Positions 1-6,118 of a DNA stretch of 17,018 bases are shown here, piece by piece. A program made the translations under genes and the position numbers. The stretch is taken from contig JASEHA010000018.1 of assembly GCA_030018795.1 (NCBI GenBank), positions 1-17,018 of the forward strand, written 5' to 3'. This DNA is from a bacterium (GTDB lineage: Bacteria; UBA9089; CG2-30-40-21). The notes under the pieces were generated by a model. It made no database searches. It was given only the letters and a program-made list of their open reading frames with translations, and was not told the origin of the DNA. Positions within the stretch are counted from its first letter, which is position 1; each line of letters begins with the position of its first letter.

Positions 1-2
1 AA

Positions 3-58
3 CCAAGATAGAATCTTAGGCTACATCTACCCTATTTACTTGCCGATTTCAGGATAAT
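3..58 (+). repeat. 56-bp hairpin-plus-tag repeat, copy 1
   Basis: The unit has three parts: a 7-bp-stem hairpin with AGA loop (3-19, stem CCAAGAT/ATCTTAG, imperfect at one pair), a GGCTAC tag (19-24), and a conserved tail at 34-58. The 25-nt tail is identical, in reverse complement, to 12777-12801. A hairpin-only version lies at 10114-10135 and a diverged version at 12869-12952. It is a dispersed non-coding repeat; its function is unknown. Confidence 0.8.
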
Positions 59-93
59 TATCTTAACTTAATCAAAATTCAAAACAAGAAAGT

Positions 94-219
94 TATAGTG
101 AAAGACATAAATTTGTAGACATCACATTGGTAATCGCAACATTCAGATTGCGTTATTTATCGCAGGCTAAAGCCTGCGGCTACCAAATTTATGTCAACTT
201 ACTTTTAGCATTCACTATA
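94..219. repeat. Small imperfect inverted-repeat element with internal hairpins
   Basis: The outer ends TATAGTGAA (94-102) and TTCACTATA (211-219) are inverted copies. Inside them GACATAAATTTGTAG (104-118) pairs with a near-complement at 180-195, with about 15 extra bases on the right side. The centre holds two hairpins: CGCAA/TTGCG (135-152) and the stronger CGCAGGCT/AGCCTGCG (161-178), the latter followed by the same GCTAC tag seen in other repeats here. It is MITE-like in layout; no clear target duplication is visible. Confidence 0.55.
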
Positions 220-281
220 GAATAGAAAAGAATCCGCAAGATTATAGACAGATTTTCGCAGAGAAGATTTGGAGGATTGAT

Positions 282-494
282 ATGATTAATCAAACACTTA
301 CATTAGAAGAGTTAAAACAGAGACCATTTGAGGAAATGTTTATGGATGTAGCCAGACGGAAGATGATAATCACTATACGATTACCTGGAGATAATGAGGT
401 ATCTATTGAACCAAAGTTACATCTTAAACCGCTTCCAGTATTAGAAGGTTATATCCCGCAGGGGTGGAAAGATGTCATCTATAACCAGGAATAA
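282..494 (+). CDS. Putative antitoxin of a PIN-domain module
   Basis: A 70-aa protein with a good ribosome site (GGAGG at 271-275). It is hydrophilic with a central beta-like stretch (MIITIRLPGDNEVSIEP) and a Pro-rich end (LKPLPVLEGYIPQGW). I do not recognise a named family. The antitoxin call rests on its size and on its 3' end overlapping a downstream PIN-domain start by 23 bp, the usual antitoxin-first arrangement. Because the partner toxin is truncated, the pair is probably no longer a functional addiction module. It could instead be a free-standing small regulator. Confidence 0.5.
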   Translation: MINQTLTLEELKQRPFEEMFMDVARRKMIITIRLPGDNEVSIEPKLHLKPLPVLEGYIPQGWKDVIYNQE

Positions 495-731
495 AGATGG
501 TGACCAGCAGCAAAGGATACTATTTGATGCCGGTTTGTTTATCGGTGTGATACTTAAGGATGATCCCCGCCACAATGAAGCCCGGCCTTTAGTTGAGCAA
601 GCGAGGCTGGGAAAGTTATCTGTTTGTACCACAGCCAGTATTCTTGGAGAGGTTTATGGGGCTTTGACATGGGTGCAGGACCTGATTCAACTATGATTCG
701 TCTTGTCCAGAAGAAGAATTTTATCAGATAA
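472..731 (+). pseudogene. Truncated PIN-domain (VapC-like) toxin remnant
   Basis: The open frame runs only to 696 (74 aa). It begins like a PIN ribonuclease: ILFDAGLFIGVIL supplies the first acidic residue (about D19), and TTASILGEVYGALTW supplies the conserved Glu region. It stops near residue 66 and continues into an unrelated seven-residue tail, so the C-terminal half with the remaining metal-binding acids is missing. In the next frame, to a stop at 729-731, GPDSTMIRLVQKKNF resembles the end of PIN proteins. I infer an internal deletion plus frame change, about 60-70 codons lost. The start overlaps the upstream putative antitoxin. Loss of the C-terminal half is clear; the identity of the tail is tentative. 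Confidence 0.6.
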
Positions 732-824
732 AAAAGACTTCTGCAAAATGAAAGCAGTAGATAGAGTCGGCATATACAGTCTCTTTGTGTATAAAACCAC
801 CTTAACAGGATAGGATGAATTAAG

Positions 825-1955
825 ATGTGGAAGATTCAATTATTTAAACTTAATTATGATGATCGTGAGGTTAAGGCTGTGGCAGATGTTGTTAAGAGCG
901 GATGGATCACTATGGGTGAAAGGACTATAGAATTTGAGAAAAAGTTTGGTGATTTTTTAGGCAAGGATGTTAAATGCACCGCTGTTTCAAACGGTACTGC
1001 AGCCTTGCATATGGCATTACTTGCTCTTGAAATTGGTATTGGGGATGAGGTGCTTATTCCATCGCTTACTTTTGTCGCTGATATAAATGTAGTAAAAATG
1101 GTAGGTGCTGCACCAGTCTTGGCAGATAGCACTTCGTTTGAGGATTGGAATATTAATCCAACTGAAATCGAGAAAAAGATAACTGATAGAACTAAAGCTG
1201 TTATTGTGGTACACTATGCCGGTTATCCGTGTAATATGGATGCTATAATGAAGATATGCAGGGAACATAATCTGTTTTTGATTGAAGATGTTGCCCATGC
1301 CATTGGAGCAGAATATAAGGGTCAAAAATGCGGAACCTTTGGAGATGTCGCAGCGTTTAGTTTTTTTACCAACAAGAATCTATCGGTTGGCGAGGGAGGT
1401 ATGTATGTTACCAGATTGGATGAATTAGATAAAAAAGGTAAGCACTTGCGCTCGCATGGCATGACAACACTAACCCTTGATAGACATCAGGGTAGAGCTA
1501 TTTCCTATGATGTGGTACAACCCGGGCTTAACTATCGTATCGATGAAATGCGGGCAGCACTCGGTATTGTCCAATTAGAAAAACTTCCAAATGCTAATAA
1601 ACAGAGAGAGCTTTTAACTAATGCCTATATTCAACAGCTATCAGATATCAATGGACTTGTTATTCCGTTTGTTAATCATCCTGATTGCACCTCTTCTTAT
1701 CATATATTTCCAATACTTCTTCCCAAATCTATTGACAGACTTAGTGTTGTTGGCTTGTTAAAAGATGCAGGGATACAATCCAGCATACATTATCCGGCAT
1801 TTAACGAATTTAGTGCTTATAAAAAAGAAGGTCTTCTGTGTACCCCTATAGCAAATGAAATATCAAGGAGAGAGCTTACCCTGCCGCTTTATCCAACAAT
1901 GACACTTGATGATGTCAGGTTCGTGGCAGATGCACTAAAGGAGATTTTGGGATGA
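825..1955 (+). CDS. DegT/DnrJ/EryC1/StrS-family sugar aminotransferase
   Basis: A 376-aa PLP-dependent aminotransferase of the family that transfers an amino group to keto-sugar nucleotides in the cytoplasm. Visible hallmarks are SNGTAALH (55-62, cofactor phosphate region), LIEDVAHAIGA (152-162, with the Asp that contacts the PLP ring nitrogen) and SFFTNKNLSVGEGG (179-192), where K184 is the expected Schiff-base lysine. The N-terminus (WITMGERTIEFEKKF) and total length are normal for the family. The ribosome site is weak (AGGAT about 12 bases upstream), but this is the first reasonable ATG. Its stop overlaps the next gene by 4 bp (ATGA), so the two are translationally coupled. With the downstream dehydratase/epimerase and sugar transferase it fits C4 amination of a 4-keto-6-deoxy sugar, as PglE does. 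The exact substrate cannot be read from sequence. Confidence 0.92.
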   Translation: MWKIQLFKLNYDDREVKAVADVVKSGWITMGERTIEFEKKFGDFLGKDVKCTAVSNGTAALHMALLALEIGIGDEVLIPSLTFVADINVVKMVGAAPVLADSTSFEDWNINPTEIEKKITDRTKAVIVVHYAGYPCNMDAIMKICREHNLFLIEDVAHAIGAEYKGQKCGTFGDVAAFSFFTNKNLSVGEGGMYVTRLDELDKKGKHLRSHGMTTLTLDRHQGRAISYDVVQPGLNYRIDEMRAALGIVQLEKLPNANKQRELLTNAYIQQLSDINGLVIPFVNHPDCTSSYHIFPILLPKSIDRLSVVGLLKDAGIQSSIHYPAFNEFSAYKKEGLLCTPIANEISRRELTLPLYPTMTLDDVRFVADALKEILG

Positions 1956-3157
1956 ATGATATAAATACAATATTGAGGTTGATTAATAGAACCGAAGAAC
2001 TTTTTACAGAAGATATTGAAATGTATGAAAGCGAAATAGCAGAGCTTGTAAAGAATAGTTCATTTTTGGTGATTGGTGGTGCAGGCTCTATTGGTCAGGC
2101 AGTGGTTAAAGAGCTATTCAAACGAAAAGCAAGGGTATTGCATGTTGTGGATTTAAGTGAAAACAATCTTGTCGAATTGGTGCGAGACATACGAAGCTCA
2201 AAGGGCTATATGGTAGAAGATTTTCGTACACTACCACTTGATTGCGGCTCATTAGAGTATGATATGTTTATCGAATCCTATGGTAACTATGACTATGTCA
2301 TGAATCTTTCGGCACTCAAACATGTCAGAAGCGAAAAGGATACATATACCTTGATGCGGATGATTGATGTAAACATCCTGAATACTGAAAAAACACTTAA
2401 GCAGTCTATTGAAAAGGGTGCAAAGAAATATTTCTGTGTCTCTACTGACAAAGCAGTAAATTCTGTTAATATGATGGGTGCTTCTAAACGCATTATGGAA
2501 GAATTTTTGATGAGAAGGAGCGTGGATATTTTAGTTTCAACTGCTCGGTTTGCCAATGTGACCTTCTCAGATGGAAGCCTGCTTTATGGGTTTAGACAAC
2601 GGATTGCCAAAGAACAGCCTCTTTCTGCTCCAAGGGATATAAAACGATATTTTATTACAGAAGAAGAATCTGGAGAGTTATGTTTGATGTCATGTCTTTT
2701 TGGAGAAAATATGGACCTCTTTTTTCCAAAGCTAAATGAACGATTACATTTCACAACCTTTTCTGAAATTGCAGTTAAGTATCTTGAATCCATTGGGTAT
2801 ACACCTTATCTCTGCAGCACGGAAGATGAAGCCAGAAATAGGGCGAAAGGGTTGATTGAAGAGAAGAAATGGCCATGCTATTTTTTTGATAGTGATACCA
2901 CTGGTGAAAAGGATTTTGAGGAATTTTATACAGAGAATGAAGTGTTGGATATGAATAGGTTTAAGAGTATCGGTATTATCAAAAATACAGCAACCTTTGA
3001 AGATGAAGATGAAAAACTTCAATATTTTGAGCAGACAATTGCAGGTATGAAAGAGAAAAAAAGGTGGACCAAAGAAGAACTTGTAGACCTTTTTAATTAT
3101 ATGTTGCCTGAGTTTAGACATAAAGAAACACATAAATATCTTGATCAAAGGATGTAA
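1952..3157 (+). CDS. Soluble FlaA1/CapD-like NDP-sugar dehydratase/epimerase
   Basis: A 401-aa member of the extended short-chain dehydrogenase group (Polysacc_synt_2). The dinucleotide-binding glycine motif is GGAGSIG (42-48). The FlaA1/CapD active-site segment is STDKAVNSVNMMGASK (164-179), containing the catalytic-region Asp-Lys and the SK lysine. ALKHVR (121-126) matches the KHV signature. It lacks the N-terminal membrane domain of PglF/WbpM proteins and begins with about 35 helical residues instead, like soluble PseB-type enzymes. The C-terminal 130 residues are Glu/Lys rich and diverged. It probably acts on a UDP-HexNAc substrate as a 4,6-dehydratase, feeding the overlapping upstream aminotransferase; epimerase activity is also possible. 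Its stop is 4 bases from the sugar-transferase start. Confidence 0.85.
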   Translation: MNDINTILRLINRTEELFTEDIEMYESEIAELVKNSSFLVIGGAGSIGQAVVKELFKRKARVLHVVDLSENNLVELVRDIRSSKGYMVEDFRTLPLDCGSLEYDMFIESYGNYDYVMNLSALKHVRSEKDTYTLMRMIDVNILNTEKTLKQSIEKGAKKYFCVSTDKAVNSVNMMGASKRIMEEFLMRRSVDILVSTARFANVTFSDGSLLYGFRQRIAKEQPLSAPRDIKRYFITEEESGELCLMSCLFGENMDLFFPKLNERLHFTTFSEIAVKYLESIGYTPYLCSTEDEARNRAKGLIEEKKWPCYFFDSDTTGEKDFEEFYTENEVLDMNRFKSIGIIKNTATFEDEDEKLQYFEQTIAGMKEKKRWTKEELVDLFNYMLPEFRHKETHKYLDQRM

Positions 3158-3161
3158 AAAA

Positions 3162-3809
3162 ATGAAAAGAGTATTTGATATTATAGCAGCATTAGTTGGA
3201 ATGTTGTTATTTTTACCACTTAGTATTCCCATTATGCTTATATTAAGATTCACCAACGAGGGAGAGGTTTTTTATATCCAGCAACGGGTAGGAAAGGGAT
3301 ACAAGCTTTTTGGAATCCTTAAATTTGCATCAATGATTAAGAATAGCCCGAATATTGGTGCTGGTCTGCTGACAGTAGAAAATGATCCAAGAATCTTTCC
3401 TTTTGGAAGATTTTTACGCAAAACAAAACTCAATGAACTGCCGCAATTGATTAATGTCCTTAAGGGTGATATGAGTATTGTTGGACCAAGACCACAGGTG
3501 CCAGCCCACTTTGAATTCTTTCCTGAACATGTGAAAAGAGAATTAATCAAGATAAAGCCTGGCTTAACAGGTATTGGCTCAATTGTGTTTCGAGATGAAG
3601 AAACTATATTGCATAATAGTGGCAAATCTTATAATGAATATTACGAAAATGATATAGCTCCATACAAGGGTGAGATTGAACTCTGGTATATCAAAAATAT
3701 GTCTCTATGGCTGGATATTGTTCTTATTTTTTTAACAGTATGGGTTGTTTTCTTTCCTAAAAGCATACTCTATGAAAAAATTCTTAAAGGTCTTCCAGAG
3801 CATCCATGA
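3162..3809 (+). CDS. Monotopic sugar-phosphate transferase (PglC/WcaJ-type)
   Basis: A 215-aa bacterial sugar transferase (Bac_transf) that moves a sugar phosphate from a nucleotide sugar to a polyprenyl phosphate, starting a surface glycan. I chose ATG 3162, behind AAAGGA (3147-3152), over the upstream TTG. Domains are an N-terminal membrane re-entrant helix (about 5-30), the KFASM segment (54-58), RKTKLNELPQLINVLKGDMS (86-105) and VGPRP (107-111). A second hydrophobic stretch (about 183-202) is near the C-terminus. Its small size matches PglC rather than the large WbaP/WcaJ forms. One oddity is that the usual catalytic Asp-Glu pair reads Asn91-Glu92. As third gene of the operon it would use the amino-sugar nucleotide made by its two neighbours. 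Confidence 0.9.
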   Translation: MKRVFDIIAALVGMLLFLPLSIPIMLILRFTNEGEVFYIQQRVGKGYKLFGILKFASMIKNSPNIGAGLLTVENDPRIFPFGRFLRKTKLNELPQLINVLKGDMSIVGPRPQVPAHFEFFPEHVKRELIKIKPGLTGIGSIVFRDEETILHNSGKSYNEYYENDIAPYKGEIELWYIKNMSLWLDIVLIFLTVWVVFFPKSILYEKILKGLPEHP

Positions 3810-3829
3810 CTTACCCTGATGTCAGAGGG

Positions 3830-4281
3830 GAGTAGGGAGTAAGGAGTAGGAAGTAGACAGAGATGGCAAGTATGTATAGAGGTTATAGGGATTTAAAAGT
3901 TTACCAGCTTTCATATAGTTTGGCTCTGGAAATACATGAAATTACAAAGAAGTTTCCCAAGGAAGAGAAGTATGCTCTTGTTGATCAAATAAGAATATCT
4001 TTGCGTAGTGTCCCTGCTAATTTGGCAGAAGGTTGGGGAAAAAGGAAATACCAAAAGATGTTTGTAAGTAAAATAGTAGATGCAGCAGGAGAATCAGGAG
4101 AAACAGAAGTCTGGTTGGATTTTTCTAAGGATTTTAGGTACATCACATTGGAGCAATATAATGATCTAATAAGTAAATATGATGAAGTTAACCGTATGCT
4201 TTATGGAATGCTTGATAAAGCCGATAAGTTTTGCAACTAATGTAAATTTTCTTCCTACTTCCTACTCCCTACTCCCTACTC
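3830..4281. mobile_element. S23 cassette with inverted heptamer-array ends
   Basis: A 27-nt sequence at 3830-3856 recurs inverted at 4255-4281 with one mismatch. Each end is a short tandem array of a 7-bp unit close to GAGTAGG (about four units). The only gene inside is the S23 four-helix-bundle ORF. There is no transposase, and I see no clear target duplication. The 452-bp unit sits between the end of a sugar-transferase gene and a toxin-antitoxin promoter, consistent with a non-autonomous inserted cassette. That it moves is inference. Confidence 0.7.
3863..4240 (+). CDS. S23-type four-helix-bundle protein
   Basis: A 125-aa protein of the 23S rRNA intervening-sequence protein family (S23 / four-helix bundle). 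The diagnostic pattern is visible: YRDLKVYQLSYSLALEIHEI (8-27), FPKEEKYALVDQIRISLRSV (31-50), then PANLAEGWGKR (51-61) and GETEVWLDF (about 78-86). No ribosome site better than the purine-rich repeat upstream (AGTAGACAGAG) is present, so translation may start from within the cassette end. The family forms pentameric helical bundles of unclear function; it was first seen in rRNA-gene insertions, and related Avd proteins serve diversity-generating retroelements. No rRNA or reverse transcriptase lies nearby here. The gene fills the interior of an inverted-repeat-bounded unit. Confidence 0.9.
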   Translation: MASMYRGYRDLKVYQLSYSLALEIHEITKKFPKEEKYALVDQIRISLRSVPANLAEGWGKRKYQKMFVSKIVDAAGESGETEVWLDFSKDFRYITLEQYNDLISKYDEVNRMLYGMLDKADKFCN

Positions 4282-4289
4282 TTCTGTTA

Positions 4290-4340
4290 CCTTCTGGAAA
4301 GGTTACCCATTACTTAGCGGTTATCAGGAAGCCCAAGGAT
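4290..4340 (+). repeat. About 50-bp duplicated block, copy A
   Basis: This block starts 9 bases beyond the S23 cassette end and reads into the vapBC promoter. Its core (about 4306-4335, containing TTAGCGGTTATCAGGAAG) recurs at about 5270-5300 with a few substitutions. The TTCTGGA lead-in is also shared (4292-4298 here, 5238-5244 there). The downstream copy carries about 15 extra bases between lead-in and core. It may be remnants of a common gene end or of a shared element flank; its identity is unknown. Confidence 0.5.
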
Positions 4341-4347
4341 AAATTGA

Positions 4348-4376
4348 TTGACAGGTAAAAGAAAGTATGCTAAGAT
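4348..4376 (+). promoter_or_regulatory. Sigma-70-type promoter for the Phd/VapC module
   Basis: A perfect -35 hexamer TTGACA (4348-4353) is followed after 17 bp by TAAGAT (4371-4376), which is preceded by TGC, an extended -10. It lies 58 bp upstream of the antitoxin start, the only gene it could serve directly. This is the best promoter match I find in the window. Confidence 0.6.
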
Positions 4377-4433
4377 ATATTGAGAAGTTCAATTGGGGTA
4401 TCAATGATCAGAAAGAGGGAGGTATTAGTTAGA

Positions 4434-4712
4434 ATGAACAACACTCTCTCAGTAACCGAGGCAGTTCGACATTTTACTGACTATCTTAATCGTGTTGCCT
4501 ATCGAGGTGAATATTTTGTGTTATTGCGTGGAAAAAAACCGGTCGCAGAGCTCAGGTCAGTTCCCAGGGGGAAATATTTGGGCGAATTGCCTGCTTTGCT
4601 GAAGTCCTTACCGCAATTGTCCCAAGAGGAAGCTGATAACTTTGCCAAAGACCTTTCGGAAGCAAGGTCGCAAATATCAAAGGAGAATTTAAGAGACCCA
4701 TGGGAATCCTGA
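4434..4712 (+). CDS. Phd/YefM-fold antitoxin
   Basis: A 92-aa antitoxin that should bind DNA and neutralise the downstream PIN toxin. The N-terminal pattern SVTEAVRHFTDYLNRVAYRG (5-24), followed by EYFVLLRGKKPVAELRSV, is the Phd/YefM fold (strand, helix, then the basic GKPVA hairpin). The C-terminal half is acidic and probably folds on the toxin. I chose ATG 4434, preceded by GAGGGAGG (4415-4422), over upstream in-frame starts at 4380 and 4404. Its last 13 bases overlap the toxin start at 4700, the usual translational coupling. Because the toxin is frameshifted, the antitoxin may now be an orphan or may still repress its own promoter. Confidence 0.8.
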   Translation: MNNTLSVTEAVRHFTDYLNRVAYRGEYFVLLRGKKPVAELRSVPRGKYLGELPALLKSLPQLSQEEADNFAKDLSEARSQISKENLRDPWES

Positions 4713-5115
4713 TTGATGCCAGTGTCCTGATCGATTTGAACGAGGTCGTATTGATATTACCTCAAAGATCAAGGGTCGAGAACAAGAAGAATTTTTTCTT
4801 TCAGTTATAACGGCCAGTGAGCTTTTGCATGGTGTTTGGCGAGCAAAGGAGCCTCATATTCAAGCCAAACGTTTGGCCTTTGTAGAAAGTATTTTAGTCC
4901 AGTTCCCCATACTTCCAATTGATCTGCCTACTGCCCGAATCCATGCACAATTATGGGCTAATCTTGAATCGAGGGGAATCATGATTGGTCTACACGATTC
5001 TTGGTTGGCAGCTACCTGCATTGCCAATGGCTACACGATGGTGACAGGCAATTTCCGAGAATTCAGTAGGGTTTCTGGTCTGACAGTAGAGTGCTGGTCT
5101 GCGAAAGAACCATAG
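4700..5115 (+). pseudogene. VapC-type PIN toxin with a one-base frameshift
   Basis: The gene starts at ATG 4700 in one frame (MGILIDASVLIDL). It must shift frame near 4736-4740 to continue as ERGRIDITSKIKG...TASELLHGVWRAKEP. The junction reads GATTTGAACGAGG; one extra G would restore the common VapC string DLERG. The corrected length is about 138 aa, normal for the family. PIN acids are intact: D6 in the first motif, the Glu of TASELLHG, and the Asp of GLHDSWLAATC, followed by VTGNFREF. This is therefore either a recently inactivated toxin or a sequencing error in a working one. If real, the cell has lost the ribonuclease but kept its antitoxin. Confidence 0.8.
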
Positions 5116-5132
5116 ATTCTTCTTGAGGACAG

Positions 5133-5148
5133 CTACTTTCTTAAGTAG
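5133..5148. other. Small hairpin downstream of the VapC gene
   Basis: CTACTT (5133-5138) and AAGTAG (5143-5148) form a 6-bp stem with a TCTT loop, 18 bases after the toxin stop. No T-run follows, so it is a poor intrinsic terminator. Confidence 0.3.
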
Positions 5149-5233
5149 AATAAGAGAATTGCACCTTTGATTTTCGACGAATAACCCTTGCCCCATCCAT
5201 TACCCGTTTCTTGGACACTTACTCCTGTCCGGC

Positions 5234-5304
5234 CTGTTATCTTCTGGAGAAGCTCAAGCTATTGAATATCCATTATTTAGCGATTATCAGGAAGCTCAGG
5301 AGGT
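5234..5304 (+). repeat. About 50-bp duplicated block, copy B
   Basis: A second copy of the block at 4290-4340, with about 15 extra bases in the middle (roughly 5249-5264). Its 3' end supplies the AGGAGGT ribosome site of the gene remnant at 5313. Both copies stand directly upstream of a small selfish-type gene. Confidence 0.5.
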
Positions 5305-5312
5305 AAATAATT

Positions 5313-5381
5313 ATGGAACATGCAAGGATTATGAAACAGGATATCTTTGCTGATGTTATAGAAAAGATACAGATGCTGTAA
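5313..5381 (+). pseudogene. 5' remnant of a small gene cut off by an inserted element
   Basis: An excellent ribosome site (AGGAGGT, 5298-5304, 8 bases of spacing) precedes ATG 5313, but the frame holds only 22 codons (MEHARIMKQDIFADVIEKIQ then ML). The stop TAA (5379-5381) lies inside the first bases of the inverted-repeat element that begins at 5378. The gene therefore appears to have been truncated by that insertion; no continuation is recognisable after 5692. The family is not recognised. Size, helical character and position beside toxin-antitoxin genes suggest an antitoxin N-terminus, but that is a guess. Confidence 0.5.
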
Positions 5382-5692
5382 CTACTCAGCCATAAGATAT
5401 TACAATATGTAATTAAAGCACGAAAAATGAATAATCCATGCTACCTTGTGCATTGTCTGTCTGCAAATATACCTACTCAGACGACTATGTTGTAGGGAAG
5501 TGCAACGGGAACAACCTGTGAATCCGAATTTTGGTGGTGGGTGAGATTAACTTACAACACATCATCTGGTAGTGGAAGACGTATAGTTGCCACTATATAT
5601 TGTGCCCAATAATAGCTTATAAGCTAATCTCACCCACCACCCGAATTTTTCGTGTTTTTCGTAGTTATTTTTCACCATTGCTGAGTAGTTAC
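5378..5692. mobile_element. Outer MITE-like element with GTAACTACTCAGC ends
   Basis: The ends GTAACTACTCAGC (5378-5390) and GCTGAGTAGTTAC (5680-5692) are a perfect 13-bp inverted repeat. Both arms also carry CACGAAAAAT at comparable depth. Removing the inner element and one copy of its target duplication leaves about 198 bp with no coding capacity. No target duplication of the outer element is evident. It interrupts the small gene starting at 5313. Confidence 0.7.
5533..5641. mobile_element. Inner 109-bp MITE with TIRs and 8-bp target duplication
   Basis: GGTGGTGGGTGAGATTA (5533-5549) is repeated perfectly inverted at 5625-5641 (17 bp), and the match extends to 25 bp with two mismatches. CGAATTTT directly flanks both sides (5525-5532 and 5642-5649), a clean 8-bp target-site duplication. 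The 75-bp interior between the 17-bp ends has no ORF. It is a non-autonomous element inserted into the outer element; the transposase that moved it is not in the window. Confidence 0.88.
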
Positions 5693-5731
5693 GTTTTTTC
5701 TTACTGAACCGCGTTTTAAGCAAGTAAAACT

Positions 5732-5779
5732 ACAAGCAGGATGCTTGTGATATTAAAGTAGGTCAAGCTTCCAGCTTGA
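5732..5779. repeat. Two tandem short hairpin repeats
   Basis: ACAAGCA/TGCTTGT (5732-5748) and TCAAGCT/AGCTTGA (5763-5779) each have 7-bp stems with 3-nt loops. The second is close kin to the hairpin at 8736-8757. Neither is followed by a T-run, so they look like dispersed palindromes rather than terminators. Confidence 0.5.
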
Positions 5780-5832
5780 TAGGTAGGAGATACCACAACA
5801 ATGTGTTTCACTGCTAAAGTGCCAATGGTGGC

Positions 5833-5851
5833 AAAAACTTGAACATCGAGT
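5833..5851 (-). repeat. Solitary copy of the ACTCGATG terminal repeat
   Basis: The first 19 bases of the terminal repeat of the 240-bp element at 14320-14559 occur here in the right-end orientation. No matching left end is found upstream in the window. Confidence 0.7.
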
Positions 5852-5931
5852 AAAAGATTTCCATCTGTGTTGTTGAAATTACACTACAGAGTTCCATAGT
5901 ATAATTTATTTTAACGGAGTATTGAAATAGC

Positions 5932-6117
5932 ATGAATATTTCTGAGATGCTCAGCAGTCCTGAAGGAAAGACGCTGGAATTTAATCGCGATATTTCCTCA
6001 CCTAAACCAATTCTTAAAACCCTGGTAGCCTTTGCCAACACAGCAGGAGGCATTCTTATTATTGGGCGTGAGCGTGACGGAACTGTCTATGGTGTGCCGG
6101 TAACAGTAGGTAAATAA
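5932..6117 (+). pseudogene. N-terminal fragment of an AlbA_2 (Schlafen-like) ATP-binding protein
   Basis: This 61-aa ORF matches only the start of the AlbA_2 / divergent AAA-4 family: SPEGKTLEFNRDISSPKPIL (9-28), TLVAFANTAGGILIIGRERD (30-49) and DGTVYGV. Family members are usually several hundred residues with a C-terminal helix-turn-helix, all missing here. GGAG (5916-5919) precedes the ATG, and a TATAAT (5900-5905) lies upstream without a well-spaced -35. The stop is 1 base from the next gene, so it may survive as a leader-like ORF coupled to it. It is most likely a decayed remnant. Confidence 0.65.
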
Positions 6118-6118
6118 A

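Noticed and set aside
441..632. Minus-strand ORF over the PIN remnant
   Set aside because: Antisense shadow; the PIN motif is on the + strand.
2744..3256. 170-aa minus-strand ORF
   Set aside because: It is antisense to the dehydratase gene, with a composition explained by the opposite strand.
3830..3856. Heptamer tandem repeats considered as a CRISPR or regulatory array
   Set aside because: Units are only about 7 bp, have no spacers, and recur inverted on the other side of the S23 gene, so they are element ends.
3863..4240. S23/Avd-like protein considered as part of a diversity-generating retroelement
   Set aside because: No reverse transcriptase, template repeat or variable repeat is present in the window.
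5900..5905. TATAAT considered as a full promoter for the AlbA_2 fragment
   Set aside because: The nearest -35-like TTGAAA (5873-5878) gives a 21-bp spacer, too long.
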